NCBI RefSeq assembly: GCF_007000325.2
Contig: NZ_CP117269.1
Span: forward strand, 310,001 to 374,000
DNA: 64,000 nt
Direction: 5' to 3'
From: Rhizobium rhododendri
Lineage (GTDB): Bacteria > Pseudomonadota > Alphaproteobacteria > Rhizobiales > Rhizobiaceae
Below the pieces are notes generated by a model. That model was not told the DNA's origin and searched no databases. It saw only the letters and a list, made by a program, of their open reading frames with translations. Below are positions 1 through 8,035 of this stretch, in pieces. The translations under genes were made by a program, and so were the position numbers. Each line of letters opens with the position of its first letter. The first letter of the stretch is position 1.

Positions 1-660
1 GGCGGACCAATGAACCAAGGGGCGTCGCCGACTCCCTGGGCCAATTCGCTAGGAATACGTCCTCGATGACGAGCGAGCAGAGGACCTTTTTTATCGTTTC
101 GGCCCATCTTCGATCGAACTTGACCTCCTGATGGCGCCAAAGCATGCCAGGCGCCAAGAGCTGCCGTTTGTGGGCGAATAGCCAACCTAACTTCGTCTCC
201 AATGCCTTGATCAGGGAGTAAGTCGCCTTGACGCGCGCCTCATTCGGATAGTTCTTGTTGGCGAGAACGATGACTCCAAGGCCTTCGCCAGGCACCATGG
301 CAATATATCCACCAAACCCGTTGGTCGAGCCCGTCTTGTTAAGGATCACGCTTTTCTGCGGCGGAAGCGGCGGGGTGATCCTGATAACTGGCTGGGGCTT
401 CATGATGAAGTCATAACCGTTGCCCGACATCATCATTTCCAGGTCTGCCGGCCATAGATATTGCTCCCAAATCATGTCGTGAGTGAAGAAGGTGGTCTTG
501 TACTGTCCTTTTGGAGCATGGTTATGGCGGCCCGCAAGATCGCCTGGCTTGGGCATTGACACTCGATCTTCTTATGCTGCTTTCAGTCCCCGCGCTTGGC
601 GGAAACTTATTCAGGGTTGTGACGCGAGGTGGTCCCGGGGCTCCAGCTATCATGAAATTG
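1..660 (-). pseudogene. AmpC-like class C beta-lactamase, decayed 3' part
   Basis: Reading the minus strand from about 590 down to 1 gives an open frame with the class C beta-lactamase C-terminal signature: a KTGSTNGFGGYIAMVPGEG segment (KTG box near 300-345) followed by GVIVLANKNYPNEARVKA, typical of the last helix. Upstream the frame hits a stop near 587. A WSPGTTSRHNPE-like stretch, matching the family's W-PGT-R-Y-N region, lies in another frame at about 610-650. The middle of the gene is therefore frameshifted or deleted and no start is present. The gene would encode a periplasmic serine hydrolase of beta-lactams, but this copy cannot make the enzyme. The frame is still open at base 1, so the true 3' end may lie outside the window. 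Confidence 0.72.
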
Positions 661-1011
661 ACGAAATAGGCAGTGTATCGAAATGTGCCAAAGCACGACG
701 AACTTAATCGCCGTTCCGTCCGCGCTCACGTGAGAGGCGTGCAATATCGTAACGCCGTATGATTTCCTGCAGGTGATACCTCTTGCAACTGAGGCATCCG
801 AGCGTCACAGGCCCGTCTCCTCGGAGGGGGCCCACTCATACTAGTTTTAGTCTTTCACACCGCTCCAGAGAAATGCGAGCATTCTGGCAGTCTATATGGG
901 GGAAGCCCTGATCAACCTCACGACGAGAAATGCGCTGGATGCCCGCTTTATTGAATAGACATTCGGCGGCCTTGTCCAATAAACTGCTGCCAATCGATCC
1001 GAGCGTTCTAT
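661..1011. other. Intergenic stretch, no gene recognised
   Basis: No convincing coding frame, RNA gene or terminator was seen here. The only long frame is antisense to the ArsR gene and looks like a shadow. Confidence 0.5.
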
Positions 1012-1350
1012 ATGAGCGCAGATGTAAAGATCGACATTTGGTGTTTTATGGCTGAGTTTTCTTCGGTACACTTCGAGACTTTTATAGTCTCCAGCAACAC
1101 TCTTTTGGCGGCCATGGCGCATCCCAAACGAATTCAAATGCTGCAGATTTTGCTTGAAGAAGAGCTGCCCGTAACCGATCTGGCCAATCGATGTGGAGTT
1201 AAAATAGGCACGGTATCTCGGCATCTGACGATACTTAAGGTTGCCCGTTTGGTGACTTGCAGACCTTCCGGGACAACCTCCTATTACTCCTGTAAGTCGT
1301 CGGCCGTGACGAGGATGATGAGAACCTTGGCCGATGTTCAATTTTCATAG
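1012..1350 (+). CDS. ArsR/SmtB-family winged-helix transcriptional regulator
   Basis: A 112-residue protein. Residues about 30-95 form an ArsR-type winged helix: LLAAMAHPKRIQMLQILL (helix 1-2), then VTDLANRCGVKIGTVSRHL (recognition helix) and a wing with LVTCRPSGTTSYYS. No cysteine metal site of the ELCVCDL type is seen in the recognition helix, so metal sensing is not supported. The family represses nearby genes and releases DNA on binding a ligand or metal. The start is uncertain: the ATG at 1012 and the in-frame ATG at 1048 both lack a clear Shine-Dalgarno sequence. The gene stands alone between decayed genes, so its target is unknown. Confidence 0.75.
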   Translation: MSADVKIDIWCFMAEFSSVHFETFIVSSNTLLAAMAHPKRIQMLQILLEEELPVTDLANRCGVKIGTVSRHLTILKVARLVTCRPSGTTSYYSCKSSAVTRMMRTLADVQFS

Positions 1351-1655
1351 GCAACTGCGGTGTGGTCTTGAATTTCAAGCAGTATGCCAATTTGCTCAAC
1401 TCTTGGCATAAAGTCCACGTGCAGTCGGCAGGAAAGCTTTGATCGAAATGCAGTCGGCATCTAGTGCGAGCAGAATAGATGACGTTAAGGCGCGCCGTTT
1501 CCCAAGTGGCTGGCTAAAGAGAAATCTCGGCAGCACCAGGATGCTCCGAATCCAACATTGAGGGCTTGGCTTCCCCCAAGAGCCTGATGCCGATCTTTTG
1601 GACACGAAAACAACAGCAGCAAGACCTGTGGTTCGCTTCGCGACACGTTTCCGGC
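1351..1655. other. Intergenic stretch, no gene recognised
   Basis: A minus-strand frame overlaps the 3' end of the IHF-like gene here, but its composition and overlap suggest a shadow. No RNA gene or terminator was recognised. Confidence 0.4.
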
Positions 1656-1943
1656 TTACGGACTCTCGGAATTTAAGCGCTCTTGTATTTCCTTTCCGGC
1701 CTTGAAAAATGGCACCCATTTGTCATCGACGAAGACGGTTTCCCCGTTTCTCGGGTTGTGCCCTGAGCGCGGCCCGCGGTGTCGCACGGAGAAGCTCCCG
1801 AACCCGCGAAGCTCGACCCTCCCGCCCTCTTCCAATGCCTCGGTAATTTCCTCAAGAATGATATCGACGATCCGCTCGACGTCTCTGTGGTAGAGGTGAG
1901 GATTGCGCGCAGCGACGATTTGGACGAGTTCCGATCTTATCAT
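1656..1943 (-). CDS. ihfB: Integration host factor beta-like DNA-bending protein
   Basis: A 95-residue protein with the full HU/IHF fold. The N-terminal dimerisation helices ([12 protein letters not shown], then [16 protein letters not shown]) are followed by the conserved [15 protein letters not shown] strand pair, the DNA-intercalating beta arm with [10 protein letters not shown], and the terminal [15 protein letters not shown] helix. The length matches IHF-beta (about 94 residues). The ELRGFGSF and VP-FK-GKE motifs favour IhfB over HU. The protein would bend DNA as a heterodimer with chromosomal IHF-alpha, assisting replication, recombination or relaxosome assembly. No alpha subunit gene lies in this window, so this is an extra copy on an accessory replicon. 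Confidence 0.85.
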   Translation of the reverse strand: MIRSELVQIVAARNPHLYHRDVERIVDIILEEITEALEEGGRVELRGFGSFSVRHRGPRSGHNPRNGETVFVDDKWVPFFKAGKEIQERLNSESP

Positions 1944-2149
1944 TGTTTGGGCCTGTAAAATCTGGTGGCTGACAGAGGGTTAGTTACGTGTCGGAAGGAA
2001 GCACGACAACAGTGATCGTGCAACGCAGCTCGCTCTTTGCATTGGCAGCCACCTCCTTTCTGCCCAGGTCGTGAGCGCCTGCTGATTGGCACGCGCGAGA
2101 GCACTGGCATCGACAATACCACGCCATCCTTCGGGCTTGCCGACTACAT

Positions 2150-2625
2150 CAGGGCGATCCCCTAATCCCAGCAAGTGGCGTTCATGACAGTGGTGGTGAC
2201 CGCCTTGTCGATTGATCCCGGTAGCGCACCCTGGTTCTCGTGGAGTGTCGTCGCATAGCCATGATCAAGACTTTGGTAAGAAGTTTTGTCTAACCTGACC
2301 AGGCCAACTCCATCCCCTGGCGAGAACATACTGCCGTCGAGCTCCACATGTAGTGCGTCGGGCTCGACGGCCTTTACCGTCCCAAACATGCCATTCTTCA
2401 CGCGGAGATCGCGATTATTCTCCAGGAAGACCAGCCGGTCTCGGCGGTGTCGCTGATGTACTTGTGCGAATTGCCATATCCTGCTTGTCTATTGCAAGAT
2501 CGACATGATGTCGGTCGGCGCCATGGCTCCATGAATGTTTCAAGACTTCCGCGCGGCAGGCCATGGCGTGCTCGACATGGACCATCTCGCGCGTCGAATC
2601 CCGCGCAAGTGTGATCTCCCCGTCG
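2150..2625 (-). pseudogene. traA: Remnant of Ti/Sym-plasmid type TraA relaxase-helicase
   Basis: Minus-strand reading gives DRLVFLENNRDLRVKNGM then FGTVKAVEPDALHVELDG and LDHGYATTLHENQGA. These match the late helicase motifs of rhizobial TraA (flENNRdLgVKNGMlGTV and iDHGYAtTiHKnQGAT). A further piece at about 2530-2620 reads ARDSTREMVHVEHAMA in another frame, resembling the TREMxxxE-MA-RA stretch of the same protein. Frames shift between the pieces, the nuclease domain is absent and the C-terminus is lost, so the gene is dead. It implies that an earlier conjugation system of the quorum-sensing type was present on this replicon or on one that recombined with it. Confidence 0.68.
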
Positions 2626-2774
2626 CCAATTCCGTCCGCTTCGCTTCCAACTCGACCAGAACAGGCGAGGCTAAGACGGACGCAAAGGCGTTGAAAATGC
2701 TTGCGGATCCTCGTTAATAAATTTCATCAGGATCCCACCCGAATGCTGCCTTTAGCAGACCCGCGTGAAGGCGC

Positions 2775-2957
2775 CTAGGGCATGGACTTAAATGCTCGTG
2801 CGCGCCGGATCGTGATTTTCGTTGTGACGCTCTCATCGGCCGCAACAGTGAAGGTTATGTTATCTTTGGCGCAAATCTCTCCATAAACTTTCGCGGCAGC
2901 TGTTGCTTCATCATCCGCCTCGACCAGCGCTGTGTGAGAGACCAGGAAATACGGCAT
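2775..2957 (-). CDS. Small conserved-looking protein of unknown function
   Basis: A 60-residue protein starting MPYFLVSHTALVEADDE, with an alternating pattern that suggests a small alpha-beta fold. An AAAGG ribosome-binding site sits just upstream of the ATG at 2957. Similar short proteins (PYFLVSHTxLVEADDE type) are, from memory, common on rhizobial replicons, but no function is known. No membrane segment or signal peptide is visible. It stands alone. Confidence 0.55.
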   Translation of the reverse strand: MPYFLVSHTALVEADDEATAAAKVYGEICAKDNITFTVAADESVTTKITIRRARAFKSMP

Positions 2958-3145
2958 TCATTACCTTTGAACGTGCTTTGAGGGATACATGCGTTAGGCA
3001 GAATTGTCGGTCGCTACGAAGTGACATTCGGGATCATGATACCTCTGGATCGCTCACAAACTAGCTCAAGCAATGGCATGACGATGGACGCTTGATGGCC
3101 CCTTTCCCCACGACGCCGACCATCAGTCAGATCTTCAACATCGCG

Positions 3146-3730
3146 TCAATTTGTCGGTGAGGCTGCTCCAAAACGTTCCAGCATTTTCCTAAGCTGCGCA
3201 TTCTGGTGCCGCAGGTGTTCCGCAAGGAGCCGCTTCAGGCGGAGGTTTTCGGCAGAGAGCAATGCCAAGTCATCCGAGTGGGTCCCGGCTACATCAACCG
3301 CCATCACGACAGAAGGCGTTGCGAGGACATCCTCGGCAATAGACCGGCGACGTCTTTGAAGACGCAGTGCCTTTGCTGTCTGGCGTGTCGGCTCACTGGC
3401 CGGCACCTTCACGACCTGACTATCACTGGAAACCGCATCGTGCTGATTTGGCTCAATCTTGTCGGAATCAACTGGCGGCATCGCGCGAGGCGGTTCTCCA
3501 CCGGCCTCGCTGACCTCGGCGACTTCGATCTTCTTTTCCAGGTCGCTTGGCACGTTTTTACGACTGACCAAGGTTTCCGAGTCGGCGTTGTGAATAAACG
3601 GAAGGGTTGCCTCGGTATCCCTCACCAGAGCCGCGAAATCGGTATTGCCCCAGATGGATTTCGGCTGTGTTTTTAGTCGCCGGCGTGCCGATTTGATTTC
3701 GACGACGAAACTGCGCTGCTGTGTTCTCAT
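3146..3730 (-). CDS. SyrB-like protein, third of a tandem trio
   Basis: A 194-residue protein. The N-terminal third is basic (KSARRRLKTQPKS), the middle is acidic and low in complexity, and the last 35 residues form a leucine-rich heptad helix (LRLKRLLAEHLRHQNAQL then RKMLERF). The tail is clearly shared with the two genes upstream. Rhizobial SyrB-type proteins act on symbiotic regulators such as SyrM, but only the general architecture is recognised here and the target is unknown. The gene follows the preceding paralogue by 27 bp, so one transcript is likely. AGAGAAGAAA precedes the ATG at 3730. Confidence 0.6.
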   Translation of the reverse strand: MRTQQRSFVVEIKSARRRLKTQPKSIWGNTDFAALVRDTEATLPFIHNADSETLVSRKNVPSDLEKKIEVAEVSEAGGEPPRAMPPVDSDKIEPNQHDAVSSDSQVVKVPASEPTRQTAKALRLQRRRRSIAEDVLATPSVVMAVDVAGTHSDDLALLSAENLRLKRLLAEHLRHQNAQLRKMLERFGAASPTN

Positions 3731-3757
3731 TTTCTTCTCTGATTGTGGTCTTCGTAC

Positions 3758-4360
3758 TCAGGTGCGTTCGAAGCGCTTGAGCATTTCTCTGAGCTGGGCA
3801 TTTTGAATACGCAACTTTTGCGCAAGCAGATCCTTGAGATGTTTGATGTCTTCATCCAGGCTTGTGGCGTTTTCAAAAAAAGGGTCCGCGGTGGAAGATG
3901 CGGCAGGAACCGGCAAGTCCGCGACGGCGCCAGGAATTTCGTCTGCCGAGCCGACGCGGACTTTCTTTGCGGTCTTCAACCTCGCCTGCCGAAGCTTCGG
4001 CAACTGAACAGCAGCCTCTACTTCTAGCCGCTCCTCTAACAGATCGGAGTTGGACTGCGCTTTCTCCTTTGTCACCTCGGCCTTAGCTGCTTCGGGGTAG
4101 TCCAATTGCAGATCAGGCGTCTCGGGAACCATTTCGTTCTCGATAGACGCCGGTGCCGGTGCGAGGTTTTCAGGCTCGCCCTCGTCCACTTGCTCGGTTC
4201 CAACATTGGCCTTCTGGGACGAGAGCAGGATAGTCGTAGCTGGCTGCAGTTCTATTTCGACAAGCTTTCGAGCGCTGTCAGGCGCGCTTGCTTCGTCCGC
4301 TGTCCCGGAGGATCTTTGCCGGGACAGCAGCTGCGCTAGATATTTCCAAGGTGGTTTCAT
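3758..4360 (-). CDS. SyrB-like protein, second of a tandem trio
   Basis: The frame opens at 4441, but the start MKPPWKYLAQLLSRQ at 4360 follows an AGAAG sequence and is preferred, giving about 200 residues. The centre is rich in Ala, Glu and Pro and probably disordered. The C-terminus (IKHLKDLLAQKLRIQNAQL then REMLKRF) is a coiled-coil helix nearly identical in pattern to its neighbours. The function is inferred only from similarity to SyrB-like regulators. The divergent N-termini and conserved tails suggest the proteins could pair through the shared helix while using different partners. Confidence 0.58.
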   Translation of the reverse strand: MKPPWKYLAQLLSRQRSSGTADEASAPDSARKLVEIELQPATTILLSSQKANVGTEQVDEGEPENLAPAPASIENEMVPETPDLQLDYPEAAKAEVTKEKAQSNSDLLEERLEVEAAVQLPKLRQARLKTAKKVRVGSADEIPGAVADLPVPAASSTADPFFENATSLDEDIKHLKDLLAQKLRIQNAQLREMLKRFERT

Positions 4361-4509
4361 AGGACTTCTTTCTGAGCGGCAGAGATGTGACGATTCTGAC
4401 AGCTCTCCGTCCCGGCTCGAAGCCGAGCCAGGATATTTCAAAAGCTAAGCTATTCGATGGTAACGAAGATCAATTGCGCGAGCGGCGAACAACGTTGAAG
4501 CGAGATCAA

Positions 4510-4920
4510 TCAAACGCCGAGGCGCTTGCGCAGATCAGCATTTTCCGCGCGCAACTTTTCGGCCAAAGCCTGACGAAGCGTCTTGTTTTCTTCCTCAAGC
4601 TGAAGAAGATCAGCCATCTCATCACCAGCGGTGAGAGGTGCTGGCGGTGTTGCCGGCTGTGCGACAGGCTTGGGATTTGCTGGACCCTTGGCGACTGATT
4701 TCTTCGTGGCAACAGGTACGGTTGTTGTTCCACTTACTGGTGCGACTTCAGCCTTGCCAATCCGCTTCTGGCGAACCTTTGGTGTCTTTGCAGCTGCCGC
4801 GGCTTCAATCTCGGTTTTAGAACGACGAGGCGCGCGCTGTTTTTTAGACGCAGGCGCCTCAGTTGGAGCCTCTGGTGCTGCAACATCAATTTGCGCGCCT
4901 GTTTCGGTTTCGTCAGCCAT
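4510..4920 (-). CDS. SyrB-like regulator, first of a tandem trio
   Basis: A 136-residue protein starting MADETETGAQIDVAAPEAP at 4920, with a GGAG site six bases upstream; the frame also contains an ATG at 4932. The N-terminal half has the KKQRAPRRSKTEIEAAAAA segment characteristic of SyrB-like proteins, and the C-terminal helix reads LEEENKTLRQALAEKLRAEN then ADLRKRLGV. This is the most canonical member of the trio. SyrB of Sinorhizobium meliloti dampens syrM-dependent regulation; whether this paralogue does anything similar is unknown. It is the promoter-proximal gene of the three. The 265 bp upstream hold no gene. Confidence 0.65.
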   Translation of the reverse strand: MADETETGAQIDVAAPEAPTEAPASKKQRAPRRSKTEIEAAAAAKTPKVRQKRIGKAEVAPVSGTTTVPVATKKSVAKGPANPKPVAQPATPPAPLTAGDEMADLLQLEEENKTLRQALAEKLRAENADLRKRLGV

Positions 4921-5185
4921 TGCTATCTCCATGTGCGGGTAAAATTGTTTTCGACTTCAGAACGGCTAGTGTCAACTGAACTGCACTTTAATACCGTTCG
5001 TTTCAGTCAATGCGGCTGAAAATCTCGTGAAATTTCACATCTGCAGGACTTCTACGGATCCATTCTGCAAACTCTGACTTAGGAAACGGTTGCTCCCTGC
5101 TGGGCGTGGTCCTGCTGACTGACGGATCATAATCGCATCCCATTCGCTTGTAAGCCGTGGGGGAAGTGATGCTTCTTGGCGGCGC

Positions 5186-5452
5186 TTACAATTTAATTCG
5201 CTCAGCGAGCCTAGGCTTATAACCCCTGGCTCGCTTTTGCCGGACGATGGCTAGAAACAGCTCCACAGCTTGGCTTTCGTTCTCGAAGCAATGGATTTTC
5301 TGCCGCCCGGTTGATGCGATCCGGCCCCACCGTCGCAACAGCGACGCGTCGCCGAACAATGTCGGTTCTATCGACATTGCATAAAAGCGCGCTTTGTTCT
5401 CTGCCTTGTCCGTCCGCTCGATGTAGACGTTGTAGGGTTGGGTGATCATCAT
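5186..5452 (-). CDS. WGR-domain protein
   Basis: The longer frame starts at 5668, but the conserved part begins at MMITQPYNVYIERTDKAENK (5452), giving about 88 residues that are almost entirely one WGR domain. The signature LLRRWGRIASTGRQ lies near residue 40 and is followed by ENESQAVELFLAIVRQKRARGY, the usual amphipathic helix. Bacterial stand-alone WGR proteins are thought to bind nucleic acid ends, by analogy with PARP and MolR families. No clear ribosome-binding site was found. It is transcribed divergently from hicAB. Confidence 0.72.
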   Translation of the reverse strand: MMITQPYNVYIERTDKAENKARFYAMSIEPTLFGDASLLRRWGRIASTGRQKIHCFENESQAVELFLAIVRQKRARGYKPRLAERIKL

Positions 5453-5738
5453 GAGGCTAGATTGGCTGGCACAAGTTCCTACGTCCAACGACACTTTTGA
5501 ATCAGGCGATCTCCATCGATTCAATTCGTTGATGGGCAGACGATACCCTTTGCGGAGCACTTTGCCAGGCCACGCCGAGACGGAGCATAAAAGGTTGGCT
5601 CGGTAAATCTCTTGAGGCTGTTGCCCGGGTCGGTGGGTGCGCGTGCATTTCGTACGCGACGCCACCAATTACGCCTTGTTTTTCGCGGAATGGCATCGGC
5701 TTGCCGCAAAACCGAAACGTCTTTACACTACCTTGAAT

Positions 5739-5759
5739 TATACACATATCGTGTGTATA
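5739..5759. promoter_or_regulatory. Inverted-repeat operator upstream of hicA
   Basis: TATACAC at 5739-5745 and GTGTATA at 5753-5759 form a perfect dyad with a 7-bp centre, ending 8 bp before the hicA ATG. HicB C-terminal ribbon-helix-helix domains commonly autoregulate by binding such sites, so this is the likely operator, overlapping the promoter. The binding is inferred. Confidence 0.6.
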
Positions 5760-5767
5760 TTGTTCTT

Positions 5768-5956
5768 ATGAAGAGCGTCGATATCATTTCTGCTTTGACG
5801 AATGATGGTTGGTTTGAGGTTGCCAAGAAAGGCAGCCATGTCCAGCTTAAACACCCGACAAAGCGAGGCCGTGTAACCGTTCCTCATCCTAAGCGAGATA
5901 TCCCGATGGGGACGCTCAAGAGCATCGAAAAGCAATCTGGGCTAAAACTGAGGTAA
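5768..5956 (+). CDS. hicA: HicA-type mRNA interferase toxin
   Basis: A 62-residue protein beginning MKSVDIISALTNDGWFEV at 5768; the frame opens earlier, but only this start leaves the family core. It has the double-stranded-RNA-binding-like fold of HicA: helix 1, then VAKKGSHVQLKHPTKRGRVT with the catalytic histidine in GSH, then VPHPKRDIPMGTLKSIEKQS. The toxin cleaves mRNA and tmRNA and is neutralised by HicB, encoded 5 bp downstream. All family landmarks are intact, so it should be active. An inverted repeat just upstream is a likely HicB operator. Confidence 0.88.
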   Translation: MKSVDIISALTNDGWFEVAKKGSHVQLKHPTKRGRVTVPHPKRDIPMGTLKSIEKQSGLKLR

Positions 5957-5961
5957 TCACT

Positions 5962-6363
5962 ATGCGCAACTATATCGGACTGATCCACAAGGAAGCTGAA
6001 AGCGATTACGGTGTTTCCTTTCCTGACTTCCCAGGTGTCGTAACAGCCGGCACTGACTTGGATGACGCTCGTCGCATGGCCGAAGAGGCTTTGGCTTTTC
6101 ACGTCGATGGTCTTGTCGAAGACGGAGAGGCTATCCCTGAAGCATCTTCCCTCACCGACATTATGGCCAATCCTCACAATTCTTCAGGTACCGCCATTCT
6201 TGTTTCGCTAAAGACAGAAACAAAAAAGGCCGTCCGCGTAAACATCACGATCCCCGAGGATGTCTTGCAGGAGGTGGACGCCTATGCAGAAGCACATGGT
6301 TTGACCAGGTCAGGATTTCTCGTTCAAGCAGCAAAGCGGGAGATCGGGAAGATTGCGGCTTAG
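5962..6363 (+). CDS. hicB: HicB-type antitoxin with ribbon-helix-helix domain
   Basis: A 133-residue protein. Residues 1-70 are the partly degraded RNase H-like HicB fold: YIGLIHKEAESDYGVSFPDF, then VVTAGTDLDDARRMAEEALA. Residues 90-133 form a ribbon-helix-helix DNA-binding domain (VRVNITIPEDVLQEVDAYAE, then LTRSGFLVQAAKREI). It binds and inactivates HicA and should repress the operon through the dyad at 5739-5759. The order toxin then antitoxin is the usual hicAB arrangement. Such modules stabilise plasmids. Confidence 0.9.
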   Translation: MRNYIGLIHKEAESDYGVSFPDFPGVVTAGTDLDDARRMAEEALAFHVDGLVEDGEAIPEASSLTDIMANPHNSSGTAILVSLKTETKKAVRVNITIPEDVLQEVDAYAEAHGLTRSGFLVQAAKREIGKIAA

Positions 6364-6461
6364 CAATACCCTACAGATATAAAGCGATAGGCCCGCCTGC
6401 GCCACGCGAAGTGTGCCGCAGTACGATGCATGGCATTAGCCAATGATTGGCGGCGCGTGTT

Positions 6462-7082
6462 TTACCATCCGATCTCCCAAGGGCGCGGCTTGCCGTGAAA
6501 GACCACAACGCGCGCATCTTCGGGGGTCGAACCATTGCCACTTTCATCATCAGCACTTGCCCGCCTCACCTGGGACTTCCACGAGACAATCTGGCCAGGC
6601 AGTATATCCTGCCAGCGGTCGGCGGCATTGATCCAACAGTGTTCCAATACCGCCTGATCGCCACCCTTCCGACAAGTATCCATCCAATGCTCGGGTGAGC
6701 TGATCCATTTGGACCAAACCGGAGCGCGAACTGCCTCTGGCAGATACATAATGGACGATTGCAGTCCCTCTGGACGATAAACATCGCGCATCAGAGCGAG
6801 GCGCCCGACGGAGACGATATCGTCAAGGCGGCCAATTATTGAGGTGTCGAGATCCATGAAAAGGATGTCTCCGGAGATTTCAGGTCGAAACAACTCCATC
6901 TTCGACCACCAGCCCGGCCAATCGTAAGTCAGCGGGAGCGTCTGGACACTCCCGATCCAAATGTCGCAAAGACACCGAAAGTCGGCTTTCGGTAGGTGAT
7001 GCATCACCTGAGCTTGAAGCCGCAAGACATGGTCGGCGGTGTATTCTCCGCCGGATCTCAGAACGCAAAAGATGGAAGTCAC
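6462..7082 (-). CDS. Glycosyltransferase-like protein
   Basis: A 206-residue protein with a GTG start at 7082. It opens SIFCVLRSGGEYTADHVLRL, typical of a nucleotide-sugar binding Rossmann-like start. Around residue 75 it has DILFMDLDTSIIG, a DxD metal-binding motif of the GT-A fold, and later GGDQAVLEHCW and VVFHGKPRPWE, which resemble the acceptor and C-terminal HGxxKPW segments of such enzymes. No signal peptide or membrane helix is visible, so it acts in the cytosol. The sugar donor and acceptor cannot be told. It has no linked polysaccharide genes. Confidence 0.65.
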   Translation of the reverse strand: MTSIFCVLRSGGEYTADHVLRLQAQVMHHLPKADFRCLCDIWIGSVQTLPLTYDWPGWWSKMELFRPEISGDILFMDLDTSIIGRLDDIVSVGRLALMRDVYRPEGLQSSIMYLPEAVRAPVWSKWISSPEHWMDTCRKGGDQAVLEHCWINAADRWQDILPGQIVSWKSQVRRASADDESGNGSTPEDARVVVFHGKPRPWEIGW

Positions 7083-7087
7083 GTCGA

Positions 7088-7267
7088 GTGGATCCTGTTT
7101 ACTACCTTCGCGTCAAGGAAGACGCGTCACACGCCGGCTGGCTGCGGACCATGCAGCGGTGCGACGGGAGGGACGTGATATTTGCCCTTCCATTCCATGA
7201 TAACTGGACGGAGATGACGGTCTCATATCGCCTATCAACCAAAGGACGCGGCAAAAATTGTGTATAA
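7088..7267 (+). CDS. Possible 59-residue protein of unknown function
   Basis: A short frame from GTG at 7088 reads VDPVYYLRVKEDASHAGWLR, later VIFALPFHDNWTEMTVSYRL, and ends at TAA 7265-7267. Its residue use looks coding rather than random (aromatic/acidic pairs, a strand-like DNWTEMTVSYRL). It could be the tail of a longer, partly lost gene, because the frame stays open upstream into the divergent glycosyltransferase. A perfect dyad AGCGTA-A-TACGCT follows at 7267-7279. No function is recognised. From 7280 to 7510 nothing else was seen. Confidence 0.35.
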   Translation: MDPVYYLRVKEDASHAGWLRTMQRCDGRDVIFALPFHDNWTEMTVSYRLSTKGRGKNCV

Positions 7268-7510
7268 GCGTAATACGCTAATTCCTGTCAATATGTCCTA
7301 TTTTCAGTCATATAATGCGACATACTGGATCTATCCAAGCGTATCAAGCTCAGATCACAACACAGATGAATAAAATTTAGGTATGGCATTTGGGAGATTT
7401 GGCCGCTATCACCCGATCTCGACCCAGCCCTACTATAGCTCGTGATTTGTATGATATTTGCGAAATTGCCCTCAACCTGCCGCCGGGAGAGCTGCATAGA
7501 ACCGAAGAGA

Positions 7511-8035
7511 ATGCTTAGGCCGATGATGTCTGCCGTTTTGGCGACGGTTGGCTTGATGCTGAATATACCTGGGGCAGGTGCGACCGCTCTGACCCCCAAC
7601 GGATGCAAAAAAGGCGTCTTCCTGACGATCAGCGGCAGGATTGGCAAAACTACAAATAATATCGACAGAACCTATGAACTGTCAGAGCGTGAATTTCTTG
7701 CCTTACCGACATCCACAGTAACGACATCAACACCCTGGACCCCCAAAAGCGAATTCGTCGGGCCCTTACTCAGCGATTTGCTCAAAGTAGTCGCAGCGAA
7801 GGGAAATAATATACGCCTCATGGCGCTCGATGATTTCAGCGTCGAGGTGGACGCGGACTACCTTAGCAAGTTTGGCACCATATTAGCGACCACCAAGGAC
7901 GGAGTACGCATGACTGTGAGAGATTTCGGGCCGATCTTCGTCATGTTTCCTCGTGATCGCTTTAGGACGGAGCTGGACACACCGGTCGGTGCATCAAATA
8001 TGGTCTGGCAACTATGCGGGATCGAGGTGGAATGA
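7511..8035 (+). CDS. Secreted oxidoreductase-molybdopterin-fold protein
   Basis: The preferred start is the ATG at 7511, after GAAGAGA. The protein is about 174 residues: an N-terminal hydrophobic signal (SAVLATVGLMLNIPGAGATA), then a domain that matches periplasmic proteins built on the molybdopterin-binding oxidoreductase fold (ALPTSTVTTSTPWTPKSEF, LLSDLLKVVAAKGNNIRLMA, VRDFGPIFVMFPRD). It lacks the cysteine expected of a true sulfite-oxidase Mo ligand, so it is more likely a sensor accessory than an enzyme. Its stop codon overlaps the start of the adjoining histidine kinase, so the two are translationally coupled and may act as ligand binder and receptor. Confidence 0.65.
   Translation: MLRPMMSAVLATVGLMLNIPGAGATALTPNGCKKGVFLTISGRIGKTTNNIDRTYELSEREFLALPTSTVTTSTPWTPKSEFVGPLLSDLLKVVAAKGNNIRLMALDDFSVEVDADYLSKFGTILATTKDGVRMTVRDFGPIFVMFPRDRFRTELDTPVGASNMVWQLCGIEVE

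Noticed and set aside
892..1341. 149-codon minus-strand ORF opposite the ArsR gene
   Set aside because: Shadow of the ArsR frame, with no recognisable domain.
1396..1719. 107-codon minus-strand ORF downstream of the IHF gene
   Set aside because: It overlaps the IHF coding end in another frame, has no start signal and no domain.
5612..5767. 52-codon upstream extension of hicA
   Set aside because: It runs through the operator dyad and promoter and is not part of any HicA; the ATG at 5768 gives the family length.
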